Below, piece by piece: positions 54,507 through 62,349 of a DNA stretch of 64,000 nt. The notes under the pieces were generated by a model. The model did no database searches. It saw only the letters and a program-made list of their open reading frames with translations, and was not told the DNA's origin. This stretch comes from Aquimarina rhabdastrellae (GTDB lineage Bacteria > Bacteroidota > Bacteroidia > Flavobacteriales > Flavobacteriaceae). The stretch is from the NCBI GenBank assembly GCA_947387485.1, contig CANDNT010000016.1, positions 1-64,000 of the forward strand. Reading direction: 5' to 3'. Numbering within the stretch: the stretch's first letter is position 1; the number at the start of each line of letters is the position of its first letter. The translations under genes and the position numbers were made by a program.

Positions 54507-55751
54507 TTAAAATCTTCTATCTGGATGGTATGCAGATATATCTAGTGTTGTCTTTCTTCCAGAAATAACCTCAGCAATTAATTTACCTGTTGCAGGTCCT
54601 AAACTCCATCCCATCATAGCATGCCCTGAAGCAATGCATAGATTTCTATACTTTGACGTTCTTCCTATATAGGGTAATCCATCTGGCGAAACTGGTCTCA
54701 AACCACAAGCAGCTCCCGATTTTTCAGATTCTTTAACCTCTAAACCTTTGTAATATGCAGATGCTGCATTAGCTATAGCTTCTACACGTACAGGATTGAT
54801 CTCATGATTAATTCCTCCGATCTCCATAGTTCCTGCAAATCGCGTAAATCCATTCATAGGTGTTACCGCTACTTTTGCTTCTAATAAAATTGCTGGAATT
54901 GAAATTCCTGTTGGTCGTTCAACATTGATACGATATCCTTTCCCTGCTTGTGTAGGTATTTTAATTCCCAAACTCTTAGTTAATGTTGGACTCCACGAAC
55001 CTGCTGCCACTATAAATTCGTCTGCGGTTAATCTGCGTTTATCTGTTTTTACCGTTGCAATCTTCTCATCTTGACTCCAGATATCCAACACTTTTTCATT
55101 TGTATAAAAAGTTACTCCTTGTTCCTTTAAAAAAGAATATAGTGCCTTCATATATTGTCCCGGTGTCATATGTGCATCGGTATCATAAAAAACAGCTCCT
55201 TTAATATCCAAATTAGCCTCTGGTTCTAATAGATCAACTTCTTCTTTGGTAAGATTAGCTACTCCCAACCCTAAAGCTTTACCTCTTTGTCCTACTTCCC
55301 ACTCTTCTTCTCCCGCTTCATCGGTTTTATAGCACATCAACAATCCTTTTCTTTCAAACTGAAACTCAAAGTCTCCAGAGTTTTTAATTTCTTGATATAA
55401 TTCCCTACTTAGAATATTAATGTCTTTAATCAAAGGTATTGATCGTTCTACTTTTTGACGTGTCGAGCTTTTTTTAAAGGCCCAAGACCATTGTAAAAAG
55501 TCTGAATCTAATCTAGGTTTCACATAAAACGGACTAGAGGCATCAAACATCCATTTGATTCCTTTAGAAATCATTCCTGGTGCAGCTAATGGTATTATAT
55601 GACTAGGTGTAATATATCCTGCATTTACAAAAGATGCTCCTGACGTTATATCCGACTGATCGATTACTGTCACTTGATGACCTTCTTTTATCAAATAATA
55701 CGCTGTAGATAATCCTATAATACCTCCACCTATGATGACACAACTTTTCAT
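54507..55751 (-). CDS. D-amino acid dehydrogenase (DadA-like), probable cis-4-hydroxy-D-proline dehydrogenase
   Basis: 414 residues. FAD site CVIIGGGIIGLSTAYYL at the N-terminus, SGASFVNAGYITPSHI after it, and GHAMMGWSLGPATGKLIAE at the C-terminus, as in DadA. It probably oxidises cis-4-hydroxy-D-proline, made by the epimerase encoded 44 bp upstream, to 1-pyrroline-4-hydroxy-2-carboxylate, passing electrons to the quinone pool. The substrate is inferred from the operon; DadA-like proteins also act on D-alanine and others. Confidence 0.88.
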   Translation of the reverse strand: MKSCVIIGGGIIGLSTAYYLIKEGHQVTVIDQSDITSGASFVNAGYITPSHIIPLAAPGMISKGIKWMFDASSPFYVKPRLDSDFLQWSWAFKKSSTRQKVERSIPLIKDINILSRELYQEIKNSGDFEFQFERKGLLMCYKTDEAGEEEWEVGQRGKALGLGVANLTKEEVDLLEPEANLDIKGAVFYDTDAHMTPGQYMKALYSFLKEQGVTFYTNEKVLDIWSQDEKIATVKTDKRRLTADEFIVAAGSWSPTLTKSLGIKIPTQAGKGYRINVERPTGISIPAILLEAKVAVTPMNGFTRFAGTMEIGGINHEINPVRVEAIANAASAYYKGLEVKESEKSGAACGLRPVSPDGLPYIGRTSKYRNLCIASGHAMMGWSLGPATGKLIAEVISGRKTTLDISAYHPDRRF

Positions 55752-55795
55752 GTCTTTAGCTTTTTATTTTCTTAATTTTTATTCTTTTCTTATTT

Positions 55796-56806
55796 CTAGA
55801 TTACCTGAAATCCATGTGCATATGGATCATCTTGATCATCTATAATAATATTGTTATATCCATAAACTTTTGCCCATCCTTGTATACTAGGTACTATTGC
55901 TTTTTTACCGTCTAATGTAGTTTCTTCTTCTATACGTCCTGTAAACTTAGATCCGATAAAACTTTCATGGATATATTCGTCTCCCGGTTTTAATGTGCCT
56001 TTTGCATATAATTGTGCCATACGCGCAGAAGTACCAGTACCACATGGTGAACGATCAATTGCTTTATCGCCATAGAATACAGCATTTCTACCAGAAGATG
56101 TTGGATCTAATGGATCTCCAGTCCATAACATATGACTTACATCTCTTATAGTGTCATTTTCTGGATGGATAAACATATTTGGATACTTTTCGTTGATACG
56201 TTCTCTCACTACTTGCGAGTATTGTATAAGTTTACTTGCCGTAAAATTATGCATCCCACTAAAATTTTCTTGAGGATCAACAATAGCATAATAGTTTCCG
56301 CCATAAGCTACGTCAAAAGTTATCTCTCCCAGTTCTGGACATTCTACAGTTAATCCTTCTGCTGCCAAATAAGATTTTACATTAGTAAGCTTTACCCATT
56401 CTACTTTTTTTCCATCCTGCTTATATGATATATCTACTAAGCCTGCTGGTGCTTCCATTCTTATTTTACCAGGTGTTTTAGGTGTTATCAACCCTTCTTC
56501 TATAGCTATTGTTATAGTTCCTATAGTACCATGACCACACATAGGTAAACATCCTGATGTTTCTATAAACAAAATCCCAAAGTCATTAGCCTCATCATGA
56601 GGAGGATATAAGATGCTTCCGCTCATCATATCATGCCCTCTAGGTTCAAACATCAATCCTTTGCGAATCCAATCATATTCTTTAAGAAAATGTTGTCGCT
56701 TTTCACTCATATTTTCTCCTTCTAAGTTTGGACCTCCTCCTGCTACAACTCTAACAGGATTTCCACATGTATGCGCATCTACACAAAAAAAAGTCTTTCT
56801 ACTCAT
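55796..56806 (-). CDS. 4-hydroxyproline 2-epimerase (proline racemase family)
   Basis: 336 residues. The two catalytic cysteines are in GCLPMCGHGTIG and in DRSPCGTGTSARM. Both being Cys marks a proline racemase or 4-hydroxyproline epimerase rather than trans-3-hydroxyproline dehydratase. FFCVDAHTCGNPVRVV at the start is typical of hydroxyproline epimerases. It turns trans-4-hydroxy-L-proline into cis-4-hydroxy-D-proline. Its start overlaps the end of the DUF885 gene by 8 bp, and it lies upstream of the DadA-like gene. Confidence 0.93.
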   Translation of the reverse strand: MSRKTFFCVDAHTCGNPVRVVAGGGPNLEGENMSEKRQHFLKEYDWIRKGLMFEPRGHDMMSGSILYPPHDEANDFGILFIETSGCLPMCGHGTIGTITIAIEEGLITPKTPGKIRMEAPAGLVDISYKQDGKKVEWVKLTNVKSYLAAEGLTVECPELGEITFDVAYGGNYYAIVDPQENFSGMHNFTASKLIQYSQVVRERINEKYPNMFIHPENDTIRDVSHMLWTGDPLDPTSSGRNAVFYGDKAIDRSPCGTGTSARMAQLYAKGTLKPGDEYIHESFIGSKFTGRIEEETTLDGKKAIVPSIQGWAKVYGYNNIIIDDQDDPYAHGFQVI

Positions 56807-58541
56807 GCTTATTTTTTTCGATATATTCTTTTATTCTTTCTTCAAGTATTGGTAAGGTTACTGTTCCTTGTTCTAAGATTACTTCATGAAAAGCTCTGAT
56901 ATCAAACTTTTCTTTCAATTCTTTTTCGGCTTCTTTTCTTAGCTCTCTTATTTTTATTTCTCCTATTTTATAGGATAATGCTTGTCCTGGCCATGAGATG
57001 TATCGATCTACTTCTGTATTGATATTATGAAGTGATAATGCCGAGTTAGATGCCATAAAAGAAACTGCTTGTTCTCTTGTCCATCCTTGTGTATGTATTC
57101 CTGTATCTACTACTAATCTACAAGCTCTCCACATCTCGTATGTCAATTTACCAAATCGCTCATATGGTGTACTGTAAATTCCCATCTCATCTGCTAAAAA
57201 CTCACAATACAATCCCCATCCTTCTCCATATGCAGAGAGGTATGTATTTTTTCTAAAATTAGGTATACTATCTCCTAACTCTTTATTTAAACTCCCTTGC
57301 AAGTGATGCCCTGGAACAGCTTCATGAACTGTAAGTGCTGGTAAAACATATAATGGTCTACTTTTAAGATTATAAGTATTCACCCAGTAATATCCTGGAT
57401 CTGTACTGTTTTTATCTGTTCCTATATAGCGTCCTGTAGTATATTTTGGTGCTATAGCATCAGGTACAGGTGCTACTCCATATGGTTTACGCGATAATGT
57501 GATAAAATATCTAGGTAATTGTTCGTCTACTTTTTTGGCTATATTTCTTGCTTCTTTCAGCAAATCTTCTGCTGTTTCTGCATAAAACTGATCATCTGTA
57601 CGTAAAAAAGTTAAAAATTCTTCAAAGGTTCCTTTAAACTCAACTTCTTCTATAATTTGCTTCATTTCTTTACGAATACGAGCTACTTCTTCTTGACCTA
57701 TTTGATAAATGGTCTTTGCATCTAAATCTAAAGTGGTATAATACTTTATACGACTTTTATAATACGCATCTCCATTAGGTGTTTGCGATACCCCTATAAC
57801 TTTTCTTGTATTAGGTAAATACTCTGTTTCAAAGAACTGTTTGATTTTTTTAAATTCAGGAATTACATTTTTTTGAATTGCGTTTTTTGCTGCTTCAATT
57901 ACCGAGTCTTTTTGAACTGTAGTTAGTGTTTCTGGTAGTTTTTTGAATGGCGAATAGTAGTAATTTTCTTCTACAGTTGCTGTGATATGTGTATCATATG
58001 TTGATTCATATCCTTTAAATATGATTTGCGGTTGGGTAATTCCTTCTTCTAATCCTTTTCTTAATAATACTAAATGCTGTGATACGTATGCTGGAATTGC
58101 ATTAAGTGTATTTAAATACTTCTTAACCTGTGCATAATTGGTTAATGGTCTTACTTGATATGTTAAGCTATTATGGAATCCCGAATCTGATAATAACGGA
58201 TTTAAATACGCTTTAAATTCATGGTGTTTTATTACTTCTTCTAGTCTAAAGGCTAGTAAAGTTGCTGAAATATATTCTGTCTCGGATAAGTTTTCTTTTG
58301 AAATCTCTTTTAATTCTTTTAATAGCTCTTTGGCGAAAGCTGTTTCACTAGCATAGTATTCTTCTGTAAAAAGTCCTAAAGGATATTTCTCTTTATCATA
58401 TCCTTCATGTTTCTCATATTTTTCTATAATTCGCTGAAGAACAAGAGAAGATGAATTTTCCGTTTTTTTATCATTGTTATCTTTACAATTTACAAATACG
58501 GTAATAAAAATTAGTATTAATAGTGGTTTTATAAAATTCAT
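56799..58541 (-). CDS. DUF885 metallopeptidase-like lipoprotein
   Basis: 580 residues, full length for DUF885. Lipoprotein signal (LILIFITVFVNC, Cys19). The zinc motif VHEAVPGHHLQ carries HExxxH, and the DUF885 ending has GQALSYKIGEIKIRELRKEA. Members are thought to be zinc-dependent carboxypeptidase-like enzymes, some anchored at the cell surface. Placed in a hydroxyproline operon, it may release hydroxyproline from collagen-type peptides. A 9-bp hairpin (ATTTATAAG / CTTATAAAT, 58551-58575) lies just before the start. Confidence 0.88.
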   Translation of the reverse strand: MNFIKPLLILIFITVFVNCKDNNDKKTENSSSLVLQRIIEKYEKHEGYDKEKYPLGLFTEEYYASETAFAKELLKELKEISKENLSETEYISATLLAFRLEEVIKHHEFKAYLNPLLSDSGFHNSLTYQVRPLTNYAQVKKYLNTLNAIPAYVSQHLVLLRKGLEEGITQPQIIFKGYESTYDTHITATVEENYYYSPFKKLPETLTTVQKDSVIEAAKNAIQKNVIPEFKKIKQFFETEYLPNTRKVIGVSQTPNGDAYYKSRIKYYTTLDLDAKTIYQIGQEEVARIRKEMKQIIEEVEFKGTFEEFLTFLRTDDQFYAETAEDLLKEARNIAKKVDEQLPRYFITLSRKPYGVAPVPDAIAPKYTTGRYIGTDKNSTDPGYYWVNTYNLKSRPLYVLPALTVHEAVPGHHLQGSLNKELGDSIPNFRKNTYLSAYGEGWGLYCEFLADEMGIYSTPYERFGKLTYEMWRACRLVVDTGIHTQGWTREQAVSFMASNSALSLHNINTEVDRYISWPGQALSYKIGEIKIRELRKEAEKELKEKFDIRAFHEVILEQGTVTLPILEERIKEYIEKNKHE

Positions 58542-58608
58542 CTTCTCTTTATTTATAAGTTTATTGCTTATAAATATACTTTTATATTATTATACTAGGA
58601 ATAGTTTA

Positions 58609-60216
58609 TTAGCTTAAGCTAGTAACTGCTTCCTGAATTTCTTGTTGTGTATATTGATTATCTACTAATCTTAAAATACCCAATGGATTTTCATTCTTTA
58701 ATTCGTCTGGCAATAGGTTATTAGGCCAGTTTTGAAAACTAAATGGTCTTGCAAAACGTTTAATAGAATTTACTCCTACTGCAGTAAACCTACTATCTGT
58801 AGATGCTGGATATGGTCCTCCATGTTGCATAGAAGGACATACTTCTACTCCTGTAGGCACACCATTAAAGATGATACGTCCTACTCTATTTTGTAATGCA
58901 CTTACTATTTGCGGGTGTTGCTCGATCTCTTTATCCTCTGCTATTATAGTTCCTGTTAATTGCCCTTCTATCTTAGCTACTATTTGCTCTAATTGTCCAG
59001 TATTTTCACATTGTACAATCATAGAATATGGACCAAATACTTCGTGATGAAGCGTAGGATTACTTAAAAAAGTATCTCCAGATACAGTGGTTACTGTTTG
59101 TCTACCATAATTTGAAGCTACCTCTTGTTGATAATCTGCCTTAACCTCTACACCTTCTTGAGCAAGCATGCGTTCTTTATTCTCCTGGAAATTGCGTGCT
59201 ATATTAGGATGTAACATACAATTAGGATCTATTTTTACAATTTCTTCAGATAATTGATTTGTGAAATTATCCAATGCTTCTCCTTTAACTCCTAAAATCA
59301 ATCCAGGATTAGTACAGAATTGTCCTGCTCCTAATGTTATTGATCCTGCATATGTTTTTGCTAAAGATTCACTTCTTTCTGCTGCTGCTTTAGGTAAAAT
59401 AACAACTGGATTAATACTTCCCATTTCTGCAAAAACAGGTATAGGTTCTTCTCTTTGTGCTGCTAAATCATATAAGGCTCTTCCTCCTTTTATACTTCCT
59501 GTAAATCCAACTGCTTTTACATTTTGATCTTTAACCAAAGCTGCTCCTACTTCTATTCCGCTACTATTAAGGTTAGAGAATACTCCATTAGGCATTCCTG
59601 TACGTTCTGCAGCACGTATTACTGCTCCAGCCACAAGTTCTCCTGTACCCGCATGCATTGGGTGTGATTTTACTATTACAGGACATCCTGATGCTAGTGC
59701 TGCTGCAGTATCTCCTCCTGCTGTAGAGAATGCTAATGGGAAATTACTTGCTCCAAAAACCACTACTGGCCCTAACGGAACTAGCATTTTACGTAAATCT
59801 ACTTTAGGTAATGGAGTACGTTCTGGTTGTGCGGTATCTATCGTTGCTTCTACCCAGGTACCATTAGCTATATGATCTGCAAATGCTCTTAATTGCCCTA
59901 CAGTACGCCCTCTTTCTCCTTGTGCTCTTCCTTCTGGCAGTCCAGATTCAGATGTGTATACATCTATTAATGTTTGGTCTAGCGCTAAAATCTCATCTGC
60001 TATAGCGTTTAAAAACTCAGCTTTTTTAGCTCCAGAAATTTGCTTATATGTTTGATATGCTTCTGTAGCTAATTGAGTAGCCTGCTGTATTTCTTCTTGA
60101 GAAGCTTCAACAAATTGTTGTGCGTTCTCTTTATTTTCTTTTGGATTAAACGTAGTAAACGTTTTGTCTCCTTTGGCTGATAGGGTATTTCCTATTTGGT
60201 TTTTTCCTGTAATCAT
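58609..60216 (-). CDS. NADP-type aldehyde dehydrogenase, probable 2,5-dioxovalerate (ketoglutarate semialdehyde) dehydrogenase
   Basis: 535 residues. NAD(P)-binding VGFTGSIKGGRALYDL; the general-base Glu in VFAEMGSINPVVILP; the catalytic Cys in AGQFCTNPG. The form of the last motif and the length fit the alpha-ketoglutarate semialdehyde dehydrogenase branch. It oxidises the semialdehyde made by the DapA-family deaminase to 2-oxoglutarate, the end of hydroxyproline breakdown. It is 67 bp before the DUF885 gene in the same direction. Confidence 0.9.
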   Translation of the reverse strand: MITGKNQIGNTLSAKGDKTFTTFNPKENKENAQQFVEASQEEIQQATQLATEAYQTYKQISGAKKAEFLNAIADEILALDQTLIDVYTSESGLPEGRAQGERGRTVGQLRAFADHIANGTWVEATIDTAQPERTPLPKVDLRKMLVPLGPVVVFGASNFPLAFSTAGGDTAAALASGCPVIVKSHPMHAGTGELVAGAVIRAAERTGMPNGVFSNLNSSGIEVGAALVKDQNVKAVGFTGSIKGGRALYDLAAQREEPIPVFAEMGSINPVVILPKAAAERSESLAKTYAGSITLGAGQFCTNPGLILGVKGEALDNFTNQLSEEIVKIDPNCMLHPNIARNFQENKERMLAQEGVEVKADYQQEVASNYGRQTVTTVSGDTFLSNPTLHHEVFGPYSMIVQCENTGQLEQIVAKIEGQLTGTIIAEDKEIEQHPQIVSALQNRVGRIIFNGVPTGVEVCPSMQHGGPYPASTDSRFTAVGVNSIKRFARPFSFQNWPNNLLPDELKNENPLGILRLVDNQYTQQEIQEAVTSLS

Positions 60217-60266
60217 TTTATATTTTTTTTAATCTTACGATGATTTTCAGTTATCAAAAAAGCAGA

Positions 60267-60299
60267 ACCACATCAAATGTATAATACATTTGACATGGT
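60267..60299 (-). promoter_or_regulatory. Hairpin between the deaminase and dehydrogenase genes
   Basis: TCAAATGTA (60273-60281) pairs perfectly with TACATTTGA (60285-60293) around TAA, flanked by a further ACCA/TGGT pair across a CA/CA internal loop. On the minus strand it is followed closely by CTTTTTTG. It could be a partial terminator, mRNA stabiliser or operator. Confidence 0.55.
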
Positions 60300-60324
60300 C
60301 TTAATTCGCCCCCTTCAATATAGT

Positions 60325-61254
60325 TTAAGCAATAGCTTCTAATGCTTTATATTCTGGTAATTTTGGTCTTGTTTTTAAACCTCTTTCTATGATTTCCAAA
60401 ACCTGCTTACGTTCTTCTCCTTTAAGTGGTAAACGTGGTGCTCTTACATTTTCTGTTCCTATTCCAGTAGCGACTTCGGCCAATTTGATATTTTGTACTA
60501 AATGTGCATTAATATCTAATTCTAATAACGGTAGGAACCATCTGTAAATTGCTATAGCTTCGTCTATTCTTCCTGCTTTTGCTAATGTATAAATAGCTAC
60601 TGTTTCTTCTGGAAAAGCATCTACTAATCCTGCTACCCATCCATCTGCTCCCATCAATAAGCTCTCTAATGCCAGTGTATCTACTCCTGAAAGTATTGCT
60701 AAACGATCTCCAAATCTATTTTTGATACGTGTTACATTAGAAATATCTCTTGTTGATTCTTTTACAGCTTGGATATTAGGGCATTCATTTAACAATTCTT
60801 CAAACATATCTAGCGTTACTTCGATACCATAATCTACAGGATTATTATATACCATAATTGGCAATTCTGTACTGTTAGCTACAGCTTTATAATACGCTAC
60901 TGTTTCTTCGTCATTAGCTTTATATCGCATAGGTGGTAGCATCATTAATCCCGAAGCTCCATCTTCTTTGGCTTGTTGGGCTGCTTTTATGGCTCCTCTT
61001 GTCGTTTGCTCTGCGATATTAATAATTACAGGCACTTTTCCTTCTACTAGTTTAACCGTTTCCCTTACTAGAGTTCTCTTCTCTTCATCAGACAGTGTAC
61101 TGGCTTCTCCTAATGTTCCTCCTAGGATAATACCATGAACACCAGCTTCTAATTGAGCTTTAATGTTTACAGCAAATGTTTCTAAGTCTAATTGATCATC
61201 ATCTGTAAATTTTGTCGTGACTGCTGGCATTACACCTTTCCATTGTATTTTCAT
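60325..61254 (-). CDS. DapA-family 1-pyrroline-4-hydroxy-2-carboxylate deaminase
   Basis: 309 residues from ATG 61252-61254 (MKIQWKGVMPAVTTKFTDDD); an upstream in-frame start at 61281 adds nine residues but lies almost at the promoter. The TIM barrel shows GGTLGEASTLS, the Tyr in MVYNNPVDYG, and the Schiff-base Lys in QAVKESTRD. In this operon it would be the deaminase that yields 2-oxoglutarate semialdehyde, not dihydrodipicolinate synthase. It is the first gene of the hydroxyproline operon. Confidence 0.88.
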   Translation of the reverse strand: MKIQWKGVMPAVTTKFTDDDQLDLETFAVNIKAQLEAGVHGIILGGTLGEASTLSDEEKRTLVRETVKLVEGKVPVIINIAEQTTRGAIKAAQQAKEDGASGLMMLPPMRYKANDEETVAYYKAVANSTELPIMVYNNPVDYGIEVTLDMFEELLNECPNIQAVKESTRDISNVTRIKNRFGDRLAILSGVDTLALESLLMGADGWVAGLVDAFPEETVAIYTLAKAGRIDEAIAIYRWFLPLLELDINAHLVQNIKLAEVATGIGTENVRAPRLPLKGEERKQVLEIIERGLKTRPKLPEYKALEAIA

Positions 61255-61283
61255 AAAAATAGCTTTCTTCGTTTTAAACATTC

Positions 61284-61312
61284 CAAAATTAATTCAAATG
61301 CAACCTACCCAA
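61284..61312 (-). promoter_or_regulatory. Promoter of the hydroxyproline operon
   Basis: Minus strand: TTG (61310-61312), 18 nt, TAATTTTG (61284-61291). It places the start of transcription close to 61277 and favours the ATG at 61254 as start of the first gene. Confidence 0.65.
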
Positions 61313-61500
61313 TGGTGACTTATTATCCTTTAGCTATAAAATATTATCCAAAATACATAAATGTTAAGGTTTTATGAATAGTATTTGCGTATATTTAATA
61401 CCAGATTGCTTTAATTAATAGTTGTTTATCTCTCTATATAAAGTATCTATTATTAAAATAATTAACTAAAATCACACAAATTCAGCGCATCTTAACCACT

Positions 61501-62349
61501 ATGAAAGTACTTCCTTTTAAAATTCCGAAACCTAAGGGTGATGCCTTAGTTTTTCAAGAAGATTATGAAACTGTTCTTTATGACAAATTACATCAACACG
61601 AAGAAATTCAAATTAGTATTGTGCTCCATGGAGAAGGTACTTTGATTGTAGGAGGGACTATCAACCACTATAAATCTGGAGATATTTTAGTAATAGGAAG
61701 TAATATTCCTCATGTTTTTAAAAGTAATCCCCCCGAGGATATGTCTAAATCTCATATGCTTTCTGTCTTCTTTACTACATCTTCTTTTGGAGAAGATTTT
61801 TTTAACCTACATGAACTCTCTACTTTAAGTTCTTTTTTCAAAAGATCTGAAGCAGGTTTTAAAGTCACTTCTTCTAAAAGTAAAATCAAAGATTTATTTC
61901 TAAAAATTAAATCTTCAACAAAAATTGACCGCTTTTTATATTTCTTTAAACTGCTTAAAAAATTATCAAAAACAGAGTATACTTCTCTTTCTTCTTTTAT
62001 ATATGAAAAGAAATATACTGATGTTGAAGGTAAACGTATGAGTAATGTTTTTGAATATACTATAGAAAACTTTAATCAACGTATCACTCTTGATACCATT
62101 GCTATGGTAGCTACAATGAGTCAAAATGCATTTTGTAAATACTTTAAAAAGCGTACTAATAAGACTTATTTTCAGTTTTTAAGCGAAGTTAGAATCGAAC
62201 ATGCTTGTAAACTTCTAGAAGAAAACAAAGATTTGTCGATTACTGAAATTGCAGAAAAATCTGGATTCAATAATATTTCAAATTTTAATCGAAAGTTTAA
62301 GAAAATTAAAGAGCGTACTCCTAAGGAGTATCGTAATTTCTTTAGATAA
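61501..62349 (+). CDS. AraC-family transcriptional regulator
   Basis: 282 residues. An N-terminal cupin sensor (LHQHEEIQISIVLHGEGTLI, GDILVIGSNIPHVF) is followed by a C-terminal double helix-turn-helix (ITLDTIAMVATMSQNAFCKY, SITEIAEKSGFNNISNFNRK). It is divergent from the hydroxyproline operon, whose activator it probably is, with hydroxyproline or an intermediate as a possible signal. Its last 8 bp overlap the end of the MutS-like gene on the other strand. Confidence 0.92.
   Translation: MKVLPFKIPKPKGDALVFQEDYETVLYDKLHQHEEIQISIVLHGEGTLIVGGTINHYKSGDILVIGSNIPHVFKSNPPEDMSKSHMLSVFFTTSSFGEDFFNLHELSTLSSFFKRSEAGFKVTSSKSKIKDLFLKIKSSTKIDRFLYFFKLLKKLSKTEYTSLSSFIYEKKYTDVEGKRMSNVFEYTIENFNQRITLDTIAMVATMSQNAFCKYFKKRTNKTYFQFLSEVRIEHACKLLEENKDLSITEIAEKSGFNNISNFNRKFKKIKERTPKEYRNFFR

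Noticed and set aside
60325-61254. Dihydrodipicolinate synthase (dapA) for lysine synthesis
   Set aside because: Its operon partners are all hydroxyproline enzymes, so the deaminase of that pathway is the better call.
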